Of a stretch of DNA of 64,000 bases, positions 25,110 through 37,518 are shown piece after piece (within the stretch, counting starts at the first letter, position 1; each line of letters opens with the position of its first letter). The position numbers and the translations under genes were made by a program. Origin of the DNA: DGNJ01 sp002388905 (GTDB lineage Bacteria > Pseudomonadota > Gammaproteobacteria > Pseudomonadales > Porticoccaceae); contig DAITSJ010000002.1 of the NCBI GenBank assembly GCA_036843405.1, positions 1 through 64,000 on the forward strand. Reading direction: 5' to 3'. The notes under the pieces are model-generated. The model ran no database searches. It had not been told where the DNA came from and saw only the letters and a list, made by a program, of their open reading frames with translations.

Positions 25110-26444
25110 ATGCAGCCAACACTCCGCTATCGACGTTATGTCCTCGGCCTGTTGCTGACGGCCTATATCTTCAGCTGCCTGGATCGCCAGATACTCTACA
25201 TTCTTATCGAGCCGATCAAGTCGGAGCTGGGCCTGTCCGATACCCAGATCGGCCTGCTGGGCGGATTTTCCTTCGCGCTTTTTTACGCCACCCTGGGCAT
25301 GCCCATCGCCCTGCTCGCGGACCGCTATTCGCGAAAAACCATCATAACCCTGTCGCTTGTCGCCTGGAGCGGGATGACGGCCCTGTCCGGCGCCGTGGTC
25401 AACTTCTGGCAAATGCTGATAGCGCGCATGGGGGTCGCCGTCGGCGAGGCGGGCTGCAACCCCTGCGCCCATTCTCTGATTTCCGACTTTTATCCCACTG
25501 ACAAAAGGGCCACCGCACTGGCGGTCTACCAGCTCGGCATTCCCATCGGTGTCATGCTGGGCCTGCTTATCGGCGGCTGGATAAGCCAGTACTTCGGTTG
25601 GCGGACTGCCTTCGTTCTGGTCGGCTCGGTGGGTGTGGCGTTCGCCATTCTTCTCTGGCTGACGCTCAAGGAACCGCTGCGCGGCCTGTCCGACCGGAAA
25701 CGGCCCGCGGAACATTCCCAGGAACTGTCGGCACCGACGTTTTTAGAGACACTGCGCCATCTCTGGGCACTGAAATCCTTCTTCCATATCGTCATAGGCA
25801 CTTCCCTGATCGGGGTGGGGATCTATACCTTTTTCATGTGGTCGCCGTCGTTCCTGATCCGCAGCTACGGCATGACCAGCGGCCAGGTGGGCACCGCCCT
25901 GGCCCTTTTCAACGGCCTGTTCGGCGGCGCCGGCATCTACCTGGGCGGCATGGTCGCCGACCGGCTGGCAGTCAGGAATCAGCGCTGGTATCTGCTTTTG
26001 CCCTGCCTGGGCGCCTTCCTGGCATTCCCGTTCGCGGTGGGCATCTATCTTTCCGGAACCGCCGTCGGGAGCATGGCCTTCATGGGCTTCCCGGTGATGC
26101 TGGCACTGGTCAATACCGGGCCCTGCTACAGCCTGGCACAACGTCTCTCCCTGCTGCGCATGCGGGCCCTGGCCGCCGCCATCCTGCTGTTCATGCAGAA
26201 CATGATCGGCCTGGGGCTGGGCCCCCAGATCACCGGCTTTATCAGCGACCTGCTGGCCCCGCGCTTCGGTGACGAATCCCTCCGCTACGCGCTGCTGGCC
26301 AGTTCCCTTGCCTACCCCTGGGCCGCCCTCCACCTGTGGCTGGGCAGCAGGACGCTGACAGGGGACCTGGCAAGCGTGGAGGGCGGTGAATCGGCGCCCC
26401 ACCGGCCGCTGCCCGGATTACAGGACGCCGGCAGCCGCGTATGA
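25110..26444 (+). CDS. MFS transporter (spinster-like)
   Basis: Major facilitator of 444 residues with 12 predicted helices. Helix 1 has FSCLDRQILYILIEPIKSELGLSDTQIGLLGG, the start typical of spinster-like bacterial MFS proteins, and the loop 2-3 motif is LADRYSRKT. ATG at 25110 is chosen because it gives this start, with GGAG 9 bases upstream; the open frame upstream lacks similarity. The substrate is unknown; it stands among oxidoreductases and may import their substrate. Confidence 0.9.
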   Translation: MQPTLRYRRYVLGLLLTAYIFSCLDRQILYILIEPIKSELGLSDTQIGLLGGFSFALFYATLGMPIALLADRYSRKTIITLSLVAWSGMTALSGAVVNFWQMLIARMGVAVGEAGCNPCAHSLISDFYPTDKRATALAVYQLGIPIGVMLGLLIGGWISQYFGWRTAFVLVGSVGVAFAILLWLTLKEPLRGLSDRKRPAEHSQELSAPTFLETLRHLWALKSFFHIVIGTSLIGVGIYTFFMWSPSFLIRSYGMTSGQVGTALALFNGLFGGAGIYLGGMVADRLAVRNQRWYLLLPCLGAFLAFPFAVGIYLSGTAVGSMAFMGFPVMLALVNTGPCYSLAQRLSLLRMRALAAAILLFMQNMIGLGLGPQITGFISDLLAPRFGDESLRYALLASSLAYPWAALHLWLGSRTLTGDLASVEGGESAPHRPLPGLQDAGSRV

Positions 26445-26532
26445 TAATGGGGACCTGCCCGGCAGGGTTTTAACAGCGATGCAGTTCGCATTCTGACGTC
26501 GCCAACCGCAAGCGAGGAGAAACAAGCCAGCC

Positions 26533-27510
26533 ATGAAGTTATCCATACTCGACCTTGCCTTTATTGCCCAGGGCGGGACAGCGGCGCAAGCACTGGCCAA
26601 CAGCGTCGATCTGGCTCGTCACGCGGAGGACTGGGGCTACGAACGCTTCTGGTTGGCGGAACATCACAATATGCCCGGTATCGCCAGCGCCGCCACGGCC
26701 ATAGCCATCGGTCACGTGGCCGGCGGCACCCGAAGGATCCGGGTCGGCGCCGGCGGTATCATGCTGCCCAATCATTCCCCCCTGGTGATCGCCGAGCAGT
26801 TCGGCACCCTGGAAACCCTCTATCCCGGCCGCATCGACCTGGGCCTCGGGCGCGCCCCGGGTACCGACGGCCGCACCCTCCAGGCCCTGCGCCGCTCGCC
26901 GGCGGCCGCCGAGAACTTCCCCCGGGATGTGGTCGAACTCCGGTCCCTGCTGGGACCTCTCCAGGTGGGCCAGAGGGTCCAGGCGGTGCCCGGCACCGGT
27001 CTCGAGGTACCCCTTTGGATACTGGGCTCCAGCCTGTTCGGGGCCCGGCTGGCCGCCCACCTGGGCCTGCCATACGCCTTTGCCTCCCATTTCGCGCCTC
27101 AGGCGCTGCGCGATGCGCTCGATCTCTATCGCGTGGAATTCCAGCCGTCCGGTCAACTCAAGGAACCCTATGCCATGGCCGGCGTGAACGTTTTCGCCGC
27201 CCCTTCGGACGCGGAGGCCAAAAGACTGTTCACCTCAGTTCAACAACAGTTCGCCGCCCTGGTAAGGGGAACACCCGGGCAACTGCCGCCCCCCATCGAC
27301 GACATAGAAAGCTACTGGTCCCCGGCTGAAAAAGCCCATGCCTGTGCCATGCTGGAATATTCTTTCGTGGGTGATCCGGAAACCGTCGGCCAGGGCCTGC
27401 GCCGTTTTGTCGAGCAGACCGGTGTCGACGAAGTCATGGCGGTGTCGGCGATCCACGACCACGGCGCGCGCCTGGCTTCCTACCGCCTGCTGGCGGAAAG
27501 CATGATGTGA
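26533..27510 (+). CDS. Luciferase-like (LLM class) flavin-dependent oxidoreductase
   Basis: A TIM-barrel FMN-dependent monooxygenase relative of 325 residues. Sequence blocks LSILDLAFIAQGGTAAQAL, YERFWLAEHHNMPGIASAA, RVGAGGIMLPNHSPLVIAEQFGTLETLYPGRIDLGLGRAPG match the TIGR03558 group. Cytoplasmic. GAGGAG precedes the ATG. It is followed by an SDR gene after 35 bases, so the two are probably one unit. Confidence 0.9.
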   Translation: MKLSILDLAFIAQGGTAAQALANSVDLARHAEDWGYERFWLAEHHNMPGIASAATAIAIGHVAGGTRRIRVGAGGIMLPNHSPLVIAEQFGTLETLYPGRIDLGLGRAPGTDGRTLQALRRSPAAAENFPRDVVELRSLLGPLQVGQRVQAVPGTGLEVPLWILGSSLFGARLAAHLGLPYAFASHFAPQALRDALDLYRVEFQPSGQLKEPYAMAGVNVFAAPSDAEAKRLFTSVQQQFAALVRGTPGQLPPPIDDIESYWSPAEKAHACAMLEYSFVGDPETVGQGLRRFVEQTGVDEVMAVSAIHDHGARLASYRLLAESMM

Positions 27511-27545
27511 TTGATCGACAACTCCCAAGAGCCTGAGGAACCATA

Positions 27546-28334
27546 ATGACAAACTTAAGAGAAAAATACGGCAACACGGCCCTGATCACCGGGGCATCCT
27601 CCGGGATCGGCGCGGCTTTCGCCAGGGAGCTGGCCAGCCAGGGCCTTAACCTGGTTATCGTGGCACGCCGCAGGGAGCGCCTGGACAGTCTGGCCGCGGA
27701 CCTGGAAAACCGGCACCCGGTCCAGGTACTGCCCCTGGTTGCCGACCTGGCCCGGCCCGGCGCGGGGCAGGAACTTTTCGCTGCCGTTGAACGGGAGGGG
27801 TGGCACGTGGATATTCTGATTAATAATGCCGGCCGGGGCTCGGCGGGTCTTTTTGCCGAGTCGGACCTTGAGGATCAATTGGCCATTATCGACCTCAACT
27901 GCCGCGGCCTGGTTGCCATGACGCGCCTGTTTCTTCCGCCCATGCTCGAGCGGGGCTGCGGCGCCATTATCAACGTCAGCAGCACCGTGGTGCATTTTTC
28001 CCCGCCGGGCATGGCCACCTACGTGGCAACCAAGGATTTCGACCTGAGTTTCACCCGGGTCCTGGCCGGCGAACTGCGGGGCACCAATGTGGACCTGCTC
28101 ACCGTCGAGCCGGGGGTGACCCGAACCGAGTTCTTCCAGTCCGCAGGCGCCGGCGAAGTGCCGGAAAGCAAGTTCTCCCCGGCCAGGACGCCGGAGCAGG
28201 TGGTGGCGACGGCACTGGCCAACCTCGGCAGGAAAACCGTGGTTATCGACGGCCTGGCCAACACCCTTGTCGCCAGGATCATGGGGCTGTTGCCCACGGC
28301 CTGGATCCAGCGCCTTATCGCCAGTCAGCAGTAG
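27546..28334 (+). CDS. Short-chain dehydrogenase/reductase (DltE/YqjQ-like)
   Basis: Classical SDR of 262 residues: cofactor loop TGASSGIG, NADP-type basic region ARRRERLD, NNAG, and the catalytic Ser (NVSSTVVHF) with YVATK. The C-terminal hydrophobic stretch (ANTLVARIMGLLPTAWIQRLI) suggests membrane association, as in DltE-like SDRs. Substrate unknown. A short inverted repeat after the stop (CGTCTG/CAGACG, 28346-28362) lacks a T-tract. Confidence 0.9.
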   Translation: MTNLREKYGNTALITGASSGIGAAFARELASQGLNLVIVARRRERLDSLAADLENRHPVQVLPLVADLARPGAGQELFAAVEREGWHVDILINNAGRGSAGLFAESDLEDQLAIIDLNCRGLVAMTRLFLPPMLERGCGAIINVSSTVVHFSPPGMATYVATKDFDLSFTRVLAGELRGTNVDLLTVEPGVTRTEFFQSAGAGEVPESKFSPARTPEQVVATALANLGRKTVVIDGLANTLVARIMGLLPTAWIQRLIASQQ

Positions 28335-28384
28335 GCGATATCGGTCGTCTGCCCGACAGACGTGGTTTCCGGTGCCGGCGAAGA

Positions 28385-29143
28385 CTAATCGGCGTAGATC
28401 ATCTGCCGGGTCATGCCTCCGTCGACGATATAATTCTGCCCCGTGATAAACGCGGCATCCGGGCCAAGCAGGAAAGCCGCCAGGGCGCCGATGTCCGCCG
28501 GCAGCCCGACGCGGCCAGCCGCATGTTGGCGGTGATCCCGGTCTCGCAGGGGCTTGTGCTCTCGCTGTTCACGATCGCGGCTGTCAATCCAGCCCGGACT
28601 GATGGCGTTGACACGAACGTCGGGCCCCCAGCTCACCGCCAGGGCATGGGTCAGGGCCACCAGGCCACCCTTACTGGCGGCATAGGCCTCGGTATGGGGT
28701 TCCGATTGCAGGGCACGGGTCGAGGCAATGTTGACGATGGCGCCCGAGGACCCGGCCAACAACCTATGGGCATGCTTGCAGACCAGGAAAGCACCGGTGA
28801 GGTTGGTGGCCAGCCAGCGGTTCCAGTCCGTCAGGTGCAGGTGCTGCGGCGGTCCACTGTGGGGATCGGCAATGCCGGCATTATTGACCAGCCCGTCCAG
28901 CCGACCGAACTCGGACTCCAGCCACGCCAGACAGCCAGCGACGCTGTCCTCGTCGGCCACATCCATGGCCCGGAACCGCGCCGGACCCAGTGACCCCAGT
29001 TCGGTACTGGCAGCCTGTCCGGCCTCCTCATCCAGGTCGCTCAGCACCACCGACCAGCCCGCCCGTAACAGGCTGGCGGCAATACCCCGGCCGATTCCCC
29101 GGGCGGCACCGGTCACCAGGGCTACAGAAGTTTCATTTGTCAT
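28385..29143 (-). CDS. Short-chain dehydrogenase/reductase (FabG-like)
   Basis: SDR of 252 residues with TGAARGIGRG, NNAGIADP, the catalytic Ser in NIASTRAL, YAASKGG and the C-terminal GQNYIVDGGMTRQMIYAD. The acidic residue after beta-2 (LSDLDEEAG) suggests NAD+ preference. It converges with the preceding SDR gene. A strong inverted repeat lies about 30 bases upstream of its start. Substrate unknown. Confidence 0.9.
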   Translation of the reverse strand: MTNETSVALVTGAARGIGRGIAASLLRAGWSVVLSDLDEEAGQAASTELGSLGPARFRAMDVADEDSVAGCLAWLESEFGRLDGLVNNAGIADPHSGPPQHLHLTDWNRWLATNLTGAFLVCKHAHRLLAGSSGAIVNIASTRALQSEPHTEAYAASKGGLVALTHALAVSWGPDVRVNAISPGWIDSRDREQREHKPLRDRDHRQHAAGRVGLPADIGALAAFLLGPDAAFITGQNYIVDGGMTRQMIYAD

Positions 29144-29173
29144 TCAGCGTTTCCCGGTTTGTTCATGAATCCC

Positions 29174-29195
29174 GGCGCGCCTGTGCAGGCGCGCC
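29174..29195. repeat. Perfect inverted repeat (hairpin) upstream of the SDR gene
   Basis: GGCGCGCCTG, two bases, then CAGGCGCGCC. Either strand can form a very stable hairpin. It has no T-tract, so it is not a standard terminator; on the minus strand it would lie in the leader of the SDR gene at 28385-29143. Confidence 0.7.
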
Positions 29196-29462
29196 TTAGG
29201 CAGGATCCGACAAAGGTGCGGATAAGCCTCAGTGTCCTTTCAGTATAATCCCCGTCAATCAACGGAAGATAAGTTGCCGGGAAACCATCGGCAAGTGGTC
29301 TGGCAGAGCGCCTAACCCCCCTGCCCCTTGAGCAACCGCAAGCATTCCTTCCCGAAAGCCCGCCGGTTTCTCGCCCGGCACCCAAGCAAAGCCCGCCGCC
29401 GCAAAGACAGGCCCTGGCCCAAGCGGGAAGGCTTACGCAAGTCGCCGATCCCGGAATTCCGA

Positions 29463-29492
29463 TTGCCGCTTTCCGGCCGCGATTGGTAAACT
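29463..29492 (+). promoter_or_regulatory. Candidate gcvP promoter
   Basis: TTGCCG at 29463-29468 (4 of 6), 18-bp spacer, TAAACT at 29487-29492 preceded by TGG (extended -10). Start near 29499, leaving a leader of about 70 bases. Confidence 0.35.
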
Positions 29493-29569
29493 CGCGGTGC
29501 TTTTTTCCGGGGCCGCCCCGATTCCCCTGCGCCATCGGCCCGCCCCGCCCCCTTCGACAGGAAACGACC

Positions 29570-32443
<2,874 letters not shown>

Positions 32444-32459
32444 GCGGGCATTACCGGCA

Positions 32460-33086
32460 ATGGACGATCTTCAGCGGATTCTCTGGCGGGACATGGCGCT
32501 CTATCGGGCCCTGCCCGTGGACATCCGCGGGGAGATCGACAAATTCGTGCCCCTGTTCCTCAAGGGCAAGCAGTTCGAGGGCAAGAACGGGCTGACGGTG
32601 ACGGATCGCCACCGCTTTCTGATCGCGGCCAACGCGGCGCTGGTGGGGGCCGCCCAGCGGGTTTCCTGTTTTGCCAGCGTCAAATGGGTACTGGTCTACC
32701 CCAATATTGTTCATATTGACGGCGAGGCGTTCCACGTATCCAAGGTGGTCCTTTCCTGGGAGTGCGTGGAGGCGGAGTCCGGCCAGCCGGAGGACGCGGG
32801 CAGCAACCTGGTGGTGCACGAATTCGCCCATGTGCTCGACCACCTGCTCGGGGTCAGCCACGGCACAGCAGCCATGCGCCAGGCCTTTGAGGACGTGGAG
32901 CGACGCTTGCTGGGCGACGGCGAATCCCTGTTCCGGGAAGAGGATATCGAAAACCCCCAGGAGTTTTTTGCCAGCGCCTCGGAGGTATTCTTCACCCGGC
33001 CCGGCTGGCTCGCTGGGCATTATCCGGCCCTGTACGAGGATCTGCACAGCATTTACGGGCTGGATATGGCGCTATACCTGCAATAG
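32460..33086 (+). CDS. Zinc-dependent peptidase, MtfA/M90-like
   Basis: Soluble 208-residue protein with the zinc-binding HEFAH motif at His120-Glu121-His124 and a downstream glutamate-containing stretch (NPQEFFASASEVFF) matching the MtfA (DUF980/M90) family. E. coli MtfA interacts with the Mlc regulator and has aminopeptidase activity; whether this protein does so is unknown. Start ATG at 32460 is 16 bases after the gcvP stop, so read-through transcription is likely. Confidence 0.88.
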   Translation: MDDLQRILWRDMALYRALPVDIRGEIDKFVPLFLKGKQFEGKNGLTVTDRHRFLIAANAALVGAAQRVSCFASVKWVLVYPNIVHIDGEAFHVSKVVLSWECVEAESGQPEDAGSNLVVHEFAHVLDHLLGVSHGTAAMRQAFEDVERRLLGDGESLFREEDIENPQEFFASASEVFFTRPGWLAGHYPALYEDLHSIYGLDMALYLQ

Positions 33087-33153
33087 CGGCGGCACGGGCA
33101 GGAGCGGCGGCGGACTGGTTACCATTCCAGGAAGTCCTTTAGCCCGCCTGCTA

Positions 33154-36100
33154 TTACCGGTTAAAGCCCTCGCGGCGGAGCCTGCCGGCCCGGGACAGCC
33201 GCCTGACCACCACAAAGAAGACCGGCACCAGGAAGATGGCCAGCAGGGTCGCGGAGATCATGCCGCCCAGTACGCCGGTGCCCACGGCGCGCTGGCTGGC
33301 CGAGCCGGCTCCCGTGGAAAACGCCAGGGGCATGACCCCGAAAATGAACGCCATGGACGTCATGATAATGGGCCTGAAGCGCAGCCGGCAGGCGGTGACC
33401 GTGGCGTCCAGCAGCCCGCGGCCCTGCTCCTGGAGGCTGCGGGCAAACTCAATGATAAGAATGGCGTTTTTCGCGGACAGGCCGATAATGGTTATCAGCC
33501 CCACCTTGAAATAGACATCGTTGGCCATCCCCAGCAGGTTGGCTCCCACGAGGGAACCGAGAATGCCCAGCGGCACCACCAGCATCACCGCGAAGGGGAT
33601 CGACCAGCTCTCGTACAGGGCCGCGAGACTGAGAAAAACGGCGAGCAGGGACAGCGCCATGAGCAGGGGCATCTGGGCACCGGAAATTTTTTCCTCGCGG
33701 CTGACCCCGGTCCACTCGTAGCCGATCTGGGCCGGCAACTGGTCGATCAGCTTTTCCACCTCGGCCATGGCTTCGCCGGTACTTCGACCCGGGGCGGCGT
33801 TACCGGCGATTCGCAGGGCCGGATAGGCGTTGTAGCGCACCAGTTGGACGGGACCATTACGCCAGCTGACCTCGGCAAAAGAGGAAAGGGAAACCATCTC
33901 GCCCCGGTCGTTGCGAACCTGGAATTCCAGAATATCCTCGGGCTGCATCCGCTGTGTCGCGCGGGCCTGGATAATCACCCGCTGCATCCTGCCACGGTTG
34001 GGGAAGTCATTGACATAGCGGGAGCCCAGCGCCATCGATAAAACGGCATTGATATCGGCAAAATCCACCCCGTGGGCATAGGCCTTGTCCCGGTCGATCT
34101 CGACTTCCAGTTGAGGGGCATCGCTGAGACTTTCCCGGCGCAATCCGGCGATCACCGGATTGTCGGCGGCCAGTTCGAGAAGCCTGTCGCCGGCCCGGGT
34201 CAGCGCCTCGTGGCCCAAGGCTCCCCTGTCCTGCAAACGCAGGCTGAAACCGGAGCCCGTGCCCAGGGAGGGAATGGCCGGCGGATTGATGGTGAAAATC
34301 ACGGCCTGGCGAATGTCGGCGAGGTCCCTCGAGGCCCTGGCCGCCAGCGCCTGGGCGCTGTGGGCCTCACCCTCGCGCTCACTCCAGGGTTTGAGGTTGG
34401 TAAATATATTGACCAGGTTCTGGCCGGAGCCGAAAAAATTGACGCCGACAATGGCAAAGGTCTTTTCCACTTCCGGCTGCTTCTGGTAGTAAGCCTGGAC
34501 CCGGCGGGCCACTTCACTGGAACGCGCGGCGGTCGCCCCGGGTGCCAACTGGATGACGGTAAAAATACGTCCCTGGTCCTCCTCCGGCAGGAACGCGGTG
34601 GGCAAACGTATCATCAGGATGCCCACGGCGGCGGCGATGACCAGGTACACCACCATAAAACGACCGGTACGCTTGAGGATGCCGTCCACCGCATTCTGGT
34701 AGCTTCGGGCACTGCGATTGAACCACCGGTTGAACCACCGGAAAAATCGAGCCTGGTTGTCCTCCCCCTCGTTATCCACGGGCTTGAGAAGGGTGGCGCA
34801 AAGCGCCGGCGTCAGGGTCAGGGCGAGGAAGGCCGAGAACAGGATCGACACGGACATGGTGGCGGAGAACTGCCGATAGATATTGCCCACGGAGCCGGGA
34901 AAAAACGCCATGGGCACGAAAACCGACACCAATACCACCGTAATGCCCAGGATCGCGCCGGTGATCTGGCGCATGGCCTTGAGGGTGGCCTGGCGCGGCG
35001 ACAGGTTCTCCTGGGCCATCAGGCGCTCGACGTTTTCGACCACCACGATGGCATCGTCCACGAGAATACCGATCACCAGCACCATGGCGAACAGGGTCAG
35101 CACATTGATGGAAAAGCCCATGGCAAAAAGCACCGCAAAGGTGCCCAGCAGGGCCACCGGGACAACGATGGTGGGAATCAGGGTGTAGCGCAGGTTCTGC
35201 AGGAACAGGAACATCACGGCGAAGACCAGAAGCACCGCCTCGAACAGGGTCTGCACTACTTTCTCGATGGAAATGGAGATAAACACCGAGGAATCCACGG
35301 GAATGTCGTAGCCGACACCTTCGGGAAAATAACGCGACAGTTCCTCGATCTTGTCACGGACCAGCCCCGCGGTTTCCACCGCGTTGCTGTCGGGAGCCGG
35401 CTGGATAGCGATCCCGACAATGGGGTCGTCGCCCAGGCGGGCCGAGACCGCGTAACTCTGGGCACCGAGTTCAACCCGGGCCACATCCTCGAGCCGGACC
35501 ACGGAGCCATCGGCGTTCGAGCGCAGAATAATATTCCGGAAGGCCTCGGGATCGGAAAGCTGGCCCTTGACCACCACCGTGGCGGTGATTGTCTGGCCTT
35601 TCTCGTTGGGTAAATCGCCGATGCCGCCCGAGGAAACCTGGCTGTTCTGGGCGGCAATGGCTTCGCTCACATCCGCCGGCGTCAGGTCGTAGCCCAGGAG
35701 TTTTTCCATGTCGAGCCAGACCCGCATGGCCCGCTCACTGCCATAGAGGTTGATCAGGCCCACGCCCTCGACCCGCAGCAGCTCGGGGATGACATTGCGG
35801 GACGCGTAATCGCCCAGTTCGAAGCGGTCGTAGGAATTATCCAAGGATTTGAGGGCAACGACGATGAGAATATTTTCGTTGGTCTTTTCCACCGCAATGC
35901 CCTGCTGGGTAACAGGCTGGGGCAGGCGCGGTTCGGCGCGCGCCAGGCGGTTCTGGGCATCCACCTGGGCCAGGGAGGGATCGGTGCCCGGCTCGAAGGT
36001 CAACTTGATCTGCGCGGTGCCATTGGACTGGCTCATGGATTCCATGTAGATCAGGTTGTCGATGCCGTTCATCTCGTCCTCGACAATACTCACCACCGTT

Positions 36101-36276
36101 TCCTCCACCAGCGCGGCGGAGGCGCCGGGGTAGTTGGCGGAAATAGTGATCGAGGGCGGTGCCACCGATGGGTACTGCGCCACCGGCAACTGGGTGATGG
36201 CGATAACGCCGGCCACCGAAATAAACAGGGCGATTACCCAGGCAAAAATGGGGCGGTCGACAAAAAATCGCGACAT
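33154..36276 (-). CDS. RND multidrug efflux permease (AcrB/MexB-type, HAE1)
   Basis: Inner-membrane proton-driven pump of 1040 residues. Helix 1 starts MSRFFVDRPIFAWVIALFI; the proton-relay pair in helix 4 is Asp407-Asp408 (ILVDDAIVVVENVERLM), identical in numbering to AcrB. The large periplasmic loops and the second DDAI-like half (KNAILIIEFARSLQEQG) are present. It overlaps the adaptor stop by one base (TAATG). Controlled with the adaptor by the divergent TetR gene. No outer-membrane channel gene is in this operon. Confidence 0.95.
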   Translation of the reverse strand: MSRFFVDRPIFAWVIALFISVAGVIAITQLPVAQYPSVAPPSITISANYPGASAALVEETVVSIVEDEMNGIDNLIYMESMSQSNGTAQIKLTFEPGTDPSLAQVDAQNRLARAEPRLPQPVTQQGIAVEKTNENILIVVALKSLDNSYDRFELGDYASRNVIPELLRVEGVGLINLYGSERAMRVWLDMEKLLGYDLTPADVSEAIAAQNSQVSSGGIGDLPNEKGQTITATVVVKGQLSDPEAFRNIILRSNADGSVVRLEDVARVELGAQSYAVSARLGDDPIVGIAIQPAPDSNAVETAGLVRDKIEELSRYFPEGVGYDIPVDSSVFISISIEKVVQTLFEAVLLVFAVMFLFLQNLRYTLIPTIVVPVALLGTFAVLFAMGFSINVLTLFAMVLVIGILVDDAIVVVENVERLMAQENLSPRQATLKAMRQITGAILGITVVLVSVFVPMAFFPGSVGNIYRQFSATMSVSILFSAFLALTLTPALCATLLKPVDNEGEDNQARFFRWFNRWFNRSARSYQNAVDGILKRTGRFMVVYLVIAAAVGILMIRLPTAFLPEEDQGRIFTVIQLAPGATAARSSEVARRVQAYYQKQPEVEKTFAIVGVNFFGSGQNLVNIFTNLKPWSEREGEAHSAQALAARASRDLADIRQAVIFTINPPAIPSLGTGSGFSLRLQDRGALGHEALTRAGDRLLELAADNPVIAGLRRESLSDAPQLEVEIDRDKAYAHGVDFADINAVLSMALGSRYVNDFPNRGRMQRVIIQARATQRMQPEDILEFQVRNDRGEMVSLSSFAEVSWRNGPVQLVRYNAYPALRIAGNAAPGRSTGEAMAEVEKLIDQLPAQIGYEWTGVSREEKISGAQMPLLMALSLLAVFLSLAALYESWSIPFAVMLVVPLGILGSLVGANLLGMANDVYFKVGLITIIGLSAKNAILIIEFARSLQEQGRGLLDATVTACRLRFRPIIMTSMAFIFGVMPLAFSTGAGSASQRAVGTGVLGGMISATLLAIFLVPVFFVVVRRLSRAGRLRREGFNR

Positions 36277-37448
36277 TATCCCGCCCCGTTACCGCTGTCC
36301 GCCGTATCTTCGGCTTGTTCCCAGAGTACCGGTTCCACCGGGGCTCCCGGTCCCGCTTTCTGGAAACCATCCACCATCACGCGCTCGCCATCCTCCAGTC
36401 CTTCGGTGACCACCCACTGATGATCGCGGGAACCGACGATGGTGATCTCGCGGCTTTGCAGACGATTGTCCGGGCCGATCACCAGCAGGGTATCGCCCTG
36501 CTCATTGCGGGTCACGGCCTGCTGAGGAACAAGAAACGCATGCGGATAACGGGCCTGCCGGAGGCCTACACGCACGTACATGCCGGGTAGCAGAAAGCCT
36601 TCCGGGTTGGGGATTTCCGCGCGGAAATTGATCTTGCCGGTAGTCGGGTCAACGCTCGCCTCGCCGAACAGCAGCCTGCCCCGGTGCGGGTAGTCGCTGC
36701 CGTCCTCAAAGCGCAGCGTCACCTCCATCGGTTCACTATCCGGGTCGAGCGGCTTACCGGTCTGCCGGTCCCGGCGTAACCGGAGGACCTCTTCGGCACT
36801 CCGGGTCAGGCTGACATAGATGGGGTCGATTTGCTGGATGGTGGCCAGATGGGTCGGTTCCCCCTCTCCCACCAGAGCACCTTCCGTGACCAGGGAGCGG
36901 CCGATCCTGCCGCTGATGGGGGCCTCGACGGCAGTGTAATCCAGGTTGATCTCCGCGGTTTCCAGCGCGGCCTCGGCAGCCGCCACGGCGGCCTTCGCCG
37001 CTTCGTAGTCGGCTCTCGCCTCGATCCGTTCCTGCTTGCTGACCGCTGTTTCTGCCGGCAGCTTCCGGTAGCGCTCATGACGGGATTCCGCCTTGAGCAG
37101 GCGGCCCCGCGCCTGGGCCAGGGACGCGCTGGCCTGTTTATAGGCAGCCCGGTACGGGGCCGGATCGATGCGATAGAGCAGTTCGCCGGCCTCTACATCG
37201 CTGCCCTGCCTGAACTCCCTGGACTGGATGATGCCGGGAACCCGGGCCCGGATCTGCGCCACCCGCCAGGCCTCCAGGCGCCCCGGCGCCTCCGTGGAGA
37301 GGATCACTTCCCGCTCTTCCACTACCGTGTAACCGACTTCCTGGGCCGTTTGCGCAGGTTGTCCACTGCCCTGGTCACCGCCACAGGCAACAAGCGCCAG
37401 CACCGACCAGACAATAACAACGGCTGGAATCGCGCGATTCAGTTTCAT
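36276..37448 (-). CDS. RND efflux periplasmic adaptor lipoprotein (AcrA/MexA-type)
   Basis: Membrane-fusion protein of 390 residues. A lipobox (LALVAC, lipidated Cys22) anchors it to the inner membrane. Biotinyl-lipoyl halves (RIRARVPGIIQSREFRQGSDVEAGELLYRIDP; NLDYTAVEAPISGRIGR) flank an alpha-helical hairpin (about residues 98-165), followed by beta-barrel and membrane-proximal domains. Start ATG at 37448 is preferred over upstream in-frame codons because it places the lipobox at the usual distance. Divergent from tetR across the operator. Confidence 0.93.
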   Translation of the reverse strand: MKLNRAIPAVVIVWSVLALVACGGDQGSGQPAQTAQEVGYTVVEEREVILSTEAPGRLEAWRVAQIRARVPGIIQSREFRQGSDVEAGELLYRIDPAPYRAAYKQASASLAQARGRLLKAESRHERYRKLPAETAVSKQERIEARADYEAAKAAVAAAEAALETAEINLDYTAVEAPISGRIGRSLVTEGALVGEGEPTHLATIQQIDPIYVSLTRSAEEVLRLRRDRQTGKPLDPDSEPMEVTLRFEDGSDYPHRGRLLFGEASVDPTTGKINFRAEIPNPEGFLLPGMYVRVGLRQARYPHAFLVPQQAVTRNEQGDTLLVIGPDNRLQSREITIVGSRDHQWVVTEGLEDGERVMVDGFQKAGPGAPVEPVLWEQAEDTADSGNGAG

Positions 37449-37518
37449 AAAAAGCATCCTGGCTGAACCCGGTGGCATCCTGGATCAGTGAGGGAATGAA
37501 TAGTGGGAACGACTGACG

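Larger units (their letters stand above)
29144..29569. other. 426-base intergenic region between SDR (minus) and gcvP (plus)
   Basis: It contains a perfect 10-bp inverted repeat at 29174-29195, a plus-strand perfect TATAAT at 29244-29249 without a good -35, and a better-formed candidate gcvP promoter at 29463-29492. I compared it with the glycine riboswitch consensus and found no convincing match, and no small gene with a ribosome binding site was seen. Confidence 0.5.

Noticed and set aside
29256..29569. Glycine riboswitch in front of gcvP
   Set aside because: The conserved core segments of the glycine aptamer could not be aligned; a covariance-model search would settle it, and a hit with a significant score would reverse this.
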